6,870 nt of DNA from an uncultured Aliterella sp. (lineage in GTDB: Bacteria > Cyanobacteriota > Cyanobacteriia > Cyanobacteriales > Chroococcidiopsidaceae). The notes under the pieces were generated by a model. It worked only from the letters and a program-made list of their open reading frames with translations. It did no database searches and had not been told where the DNA came from. How positions within the stretch are numbered: the stretch's first letter is position 1; each line of letters starts with the position of its first letter. This document shows, piece after piece, positions 6,451 to 6,870 of the stretch. The stretch is from NCBI GenBank assembly GCA_905479905.1, contig CAJQOK010000389.1:1-6870 (forward strand). The letters are read 5' to 3'. A program made the translations under genes and the position numbers.

Positions 6451-6870
6451 TTAAATAAAATTTAAGCTCAGTTGTAACGGTACATATCTTGTATCATCAC
6501 TGTTTTGTAATGGATTACTGTCAAACAAATCTTTTTTTATAGATTGAGCGATCGCGTAACTAAAATTGACAGGTACAGCATTGCCAATCATTTTATAACC
6601 TGCAACTATATTTTGATAATAAAATATAAAATTATCAGGGAAAGTTTGAATCCTCGCACACTCTCTAACAGATAATCTTCTATAAGGTGCTGGAGATTCA
6701 GTATCAAAAATCCATTTATCTGTACCTACATGAATCATTTTATTCGCTTGGGGATGAATGGGAGCATGACGAGCGCCAGCTTGAATTGTGAAAGAAGACT
6801 CATCCCAAGCACGAACTCGATTTCGTGACATATAAATGCTAGAAAATCCGCCTTGCATATATTCATGATT
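6451..6870 (-). CDS. DNA (cytosine-5-)-methyltransferase, HaeIII-like, C-terminal part (N-terminus beyond right edge)
   Basis: The frame is open from the right edge; 139 residues are visible of a family of about 320-340. The fragment holds the end of the target-recognition domain (GGFSSIYMSRNRVRAWDE, FTIQAGARHAPIHPQANKM), motif IX (RRLSVRECARIQTFPD) and motif X (GYKMIGNAVPVNFSYAIAQS). This closely follows the HaeIII/NgoPII methylases, which methylate cytosine in GGCC and protect host DNA from the paired enzyme. The AdoMet-binding motif I and catalytic PCQ motif IV lie outside the window, so activity cannot be judged. An ATG at 6856-6858 is internal to the recognition domain and is not the start: coding character continues to the edge. 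The gene precedes the endonuclease in one operon with a 2-base gap. One HIP1 site (6548-6555) lies inside. Confidence 0.93.
   Translation of the reverse strand, partial: NHEYMQGGFSSIYMSRNRVRAWDESSFTIQAGARHAPIHPQANKMIHVGTDKWIFDTESPAPYRRLSVRECARIQTFPDNFIFYYQNIVAGYKMIGNAVPVNFSYAIAQSIKKDLFDSNPLQNSDDTRYVPLQLSLNFI

Larger units (their letters stand above)
178..6555. repeat. Dispersed HIP1 octamers (GCGATCGC), thirteen sites
   Basis: Sites read at 178, 1232, 1289, 2023, 2631, 2962, 3253, 3758, 4213, 4502, 4747, 5449 and 6548 (first base). That is about one per 530 bases, far above chance for an octamer and characteristic of cyanobacterial genomes. Most lie in coding sequence, including six in clpB. 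The stretch 5457-6547, which holds the endonuclease gene, has none. Listed as one entry because the sites are scattered rather than an array. Confidence 0.95.

Overview
The window looks like the chromosome of a filamentous or unicellular cyanobacterium. Evidence: thirteen copies of the octamer GCGATCGC (HIP1, the hallmark interspersed palindrome of cyanobacteria), a ClpB whose N-terminus reads like cyanobacterial ClpB1, and short palindromic repeats between genes. Genus cannot be fixed from the sequence.

Layout from left to right. (1) Positions 1-716, minus strand: most of a PLP-dependent low-specificity L-threonine aldolase, cut by the left edge, with a plausible promoter at 806-835. (2) Positions 717-1133: non-coding divergent region with one small palindrome. 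(3) Positions 1134-1682, plus strand: a 182-residue SRPBCC (polyketide cyclase/dehydrase-like) protein of unknown ligand. (4) Positions 1678-1775: a compact nested inverted repeat of three hairpins that fills the whole gap between two convergent genes and supplies the stop codon of the SRPBCC gene. (5) Positions 1780-4407, minus strand: complete clpB (875 aa), the disaggregating AAA+ chaperone, with a strong candidate for an internal GTG start. (6) Positions 4408-4881: a gene-poor gap holding a short coding relic interrupted by two in-frame stops. (7) Positions 4894-5449, plus strand: a two-gene toxin-antitoxin module, a small antitoxin followed by a Doc/Fic-family toxin. (8) Positions 5600-6870, minus strand: a type II restriction-modification pair, the end of a HaeIII-like cytosine-5 methyltransferase followed after 2 bases by an NgoPII-like endonuclease, both predicted to act at GGCC.

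The left 4.4 kb is ordinary metabolic and stress-response content. The right 2 kb is a small accessory block of two selfish/defence modules placed tail to tail (Doc module on plus, restriction-modification on minus). The restriction-modification part is visibly richer in A+T and has only one HIP1 site, suggesting later arrival. GGCC occurs only twice in the whole window, whereas the same-composition word CCGG occurs seven times, which fits long exposure of this genome to a GGCC-specific system.

I found no clearly undescribed system. The most worthwhile leads are the internal clpB start, the hybrid antitoxin next to Doc, the nested repeat, the doubly interrupted relic and the GGCC depletion.
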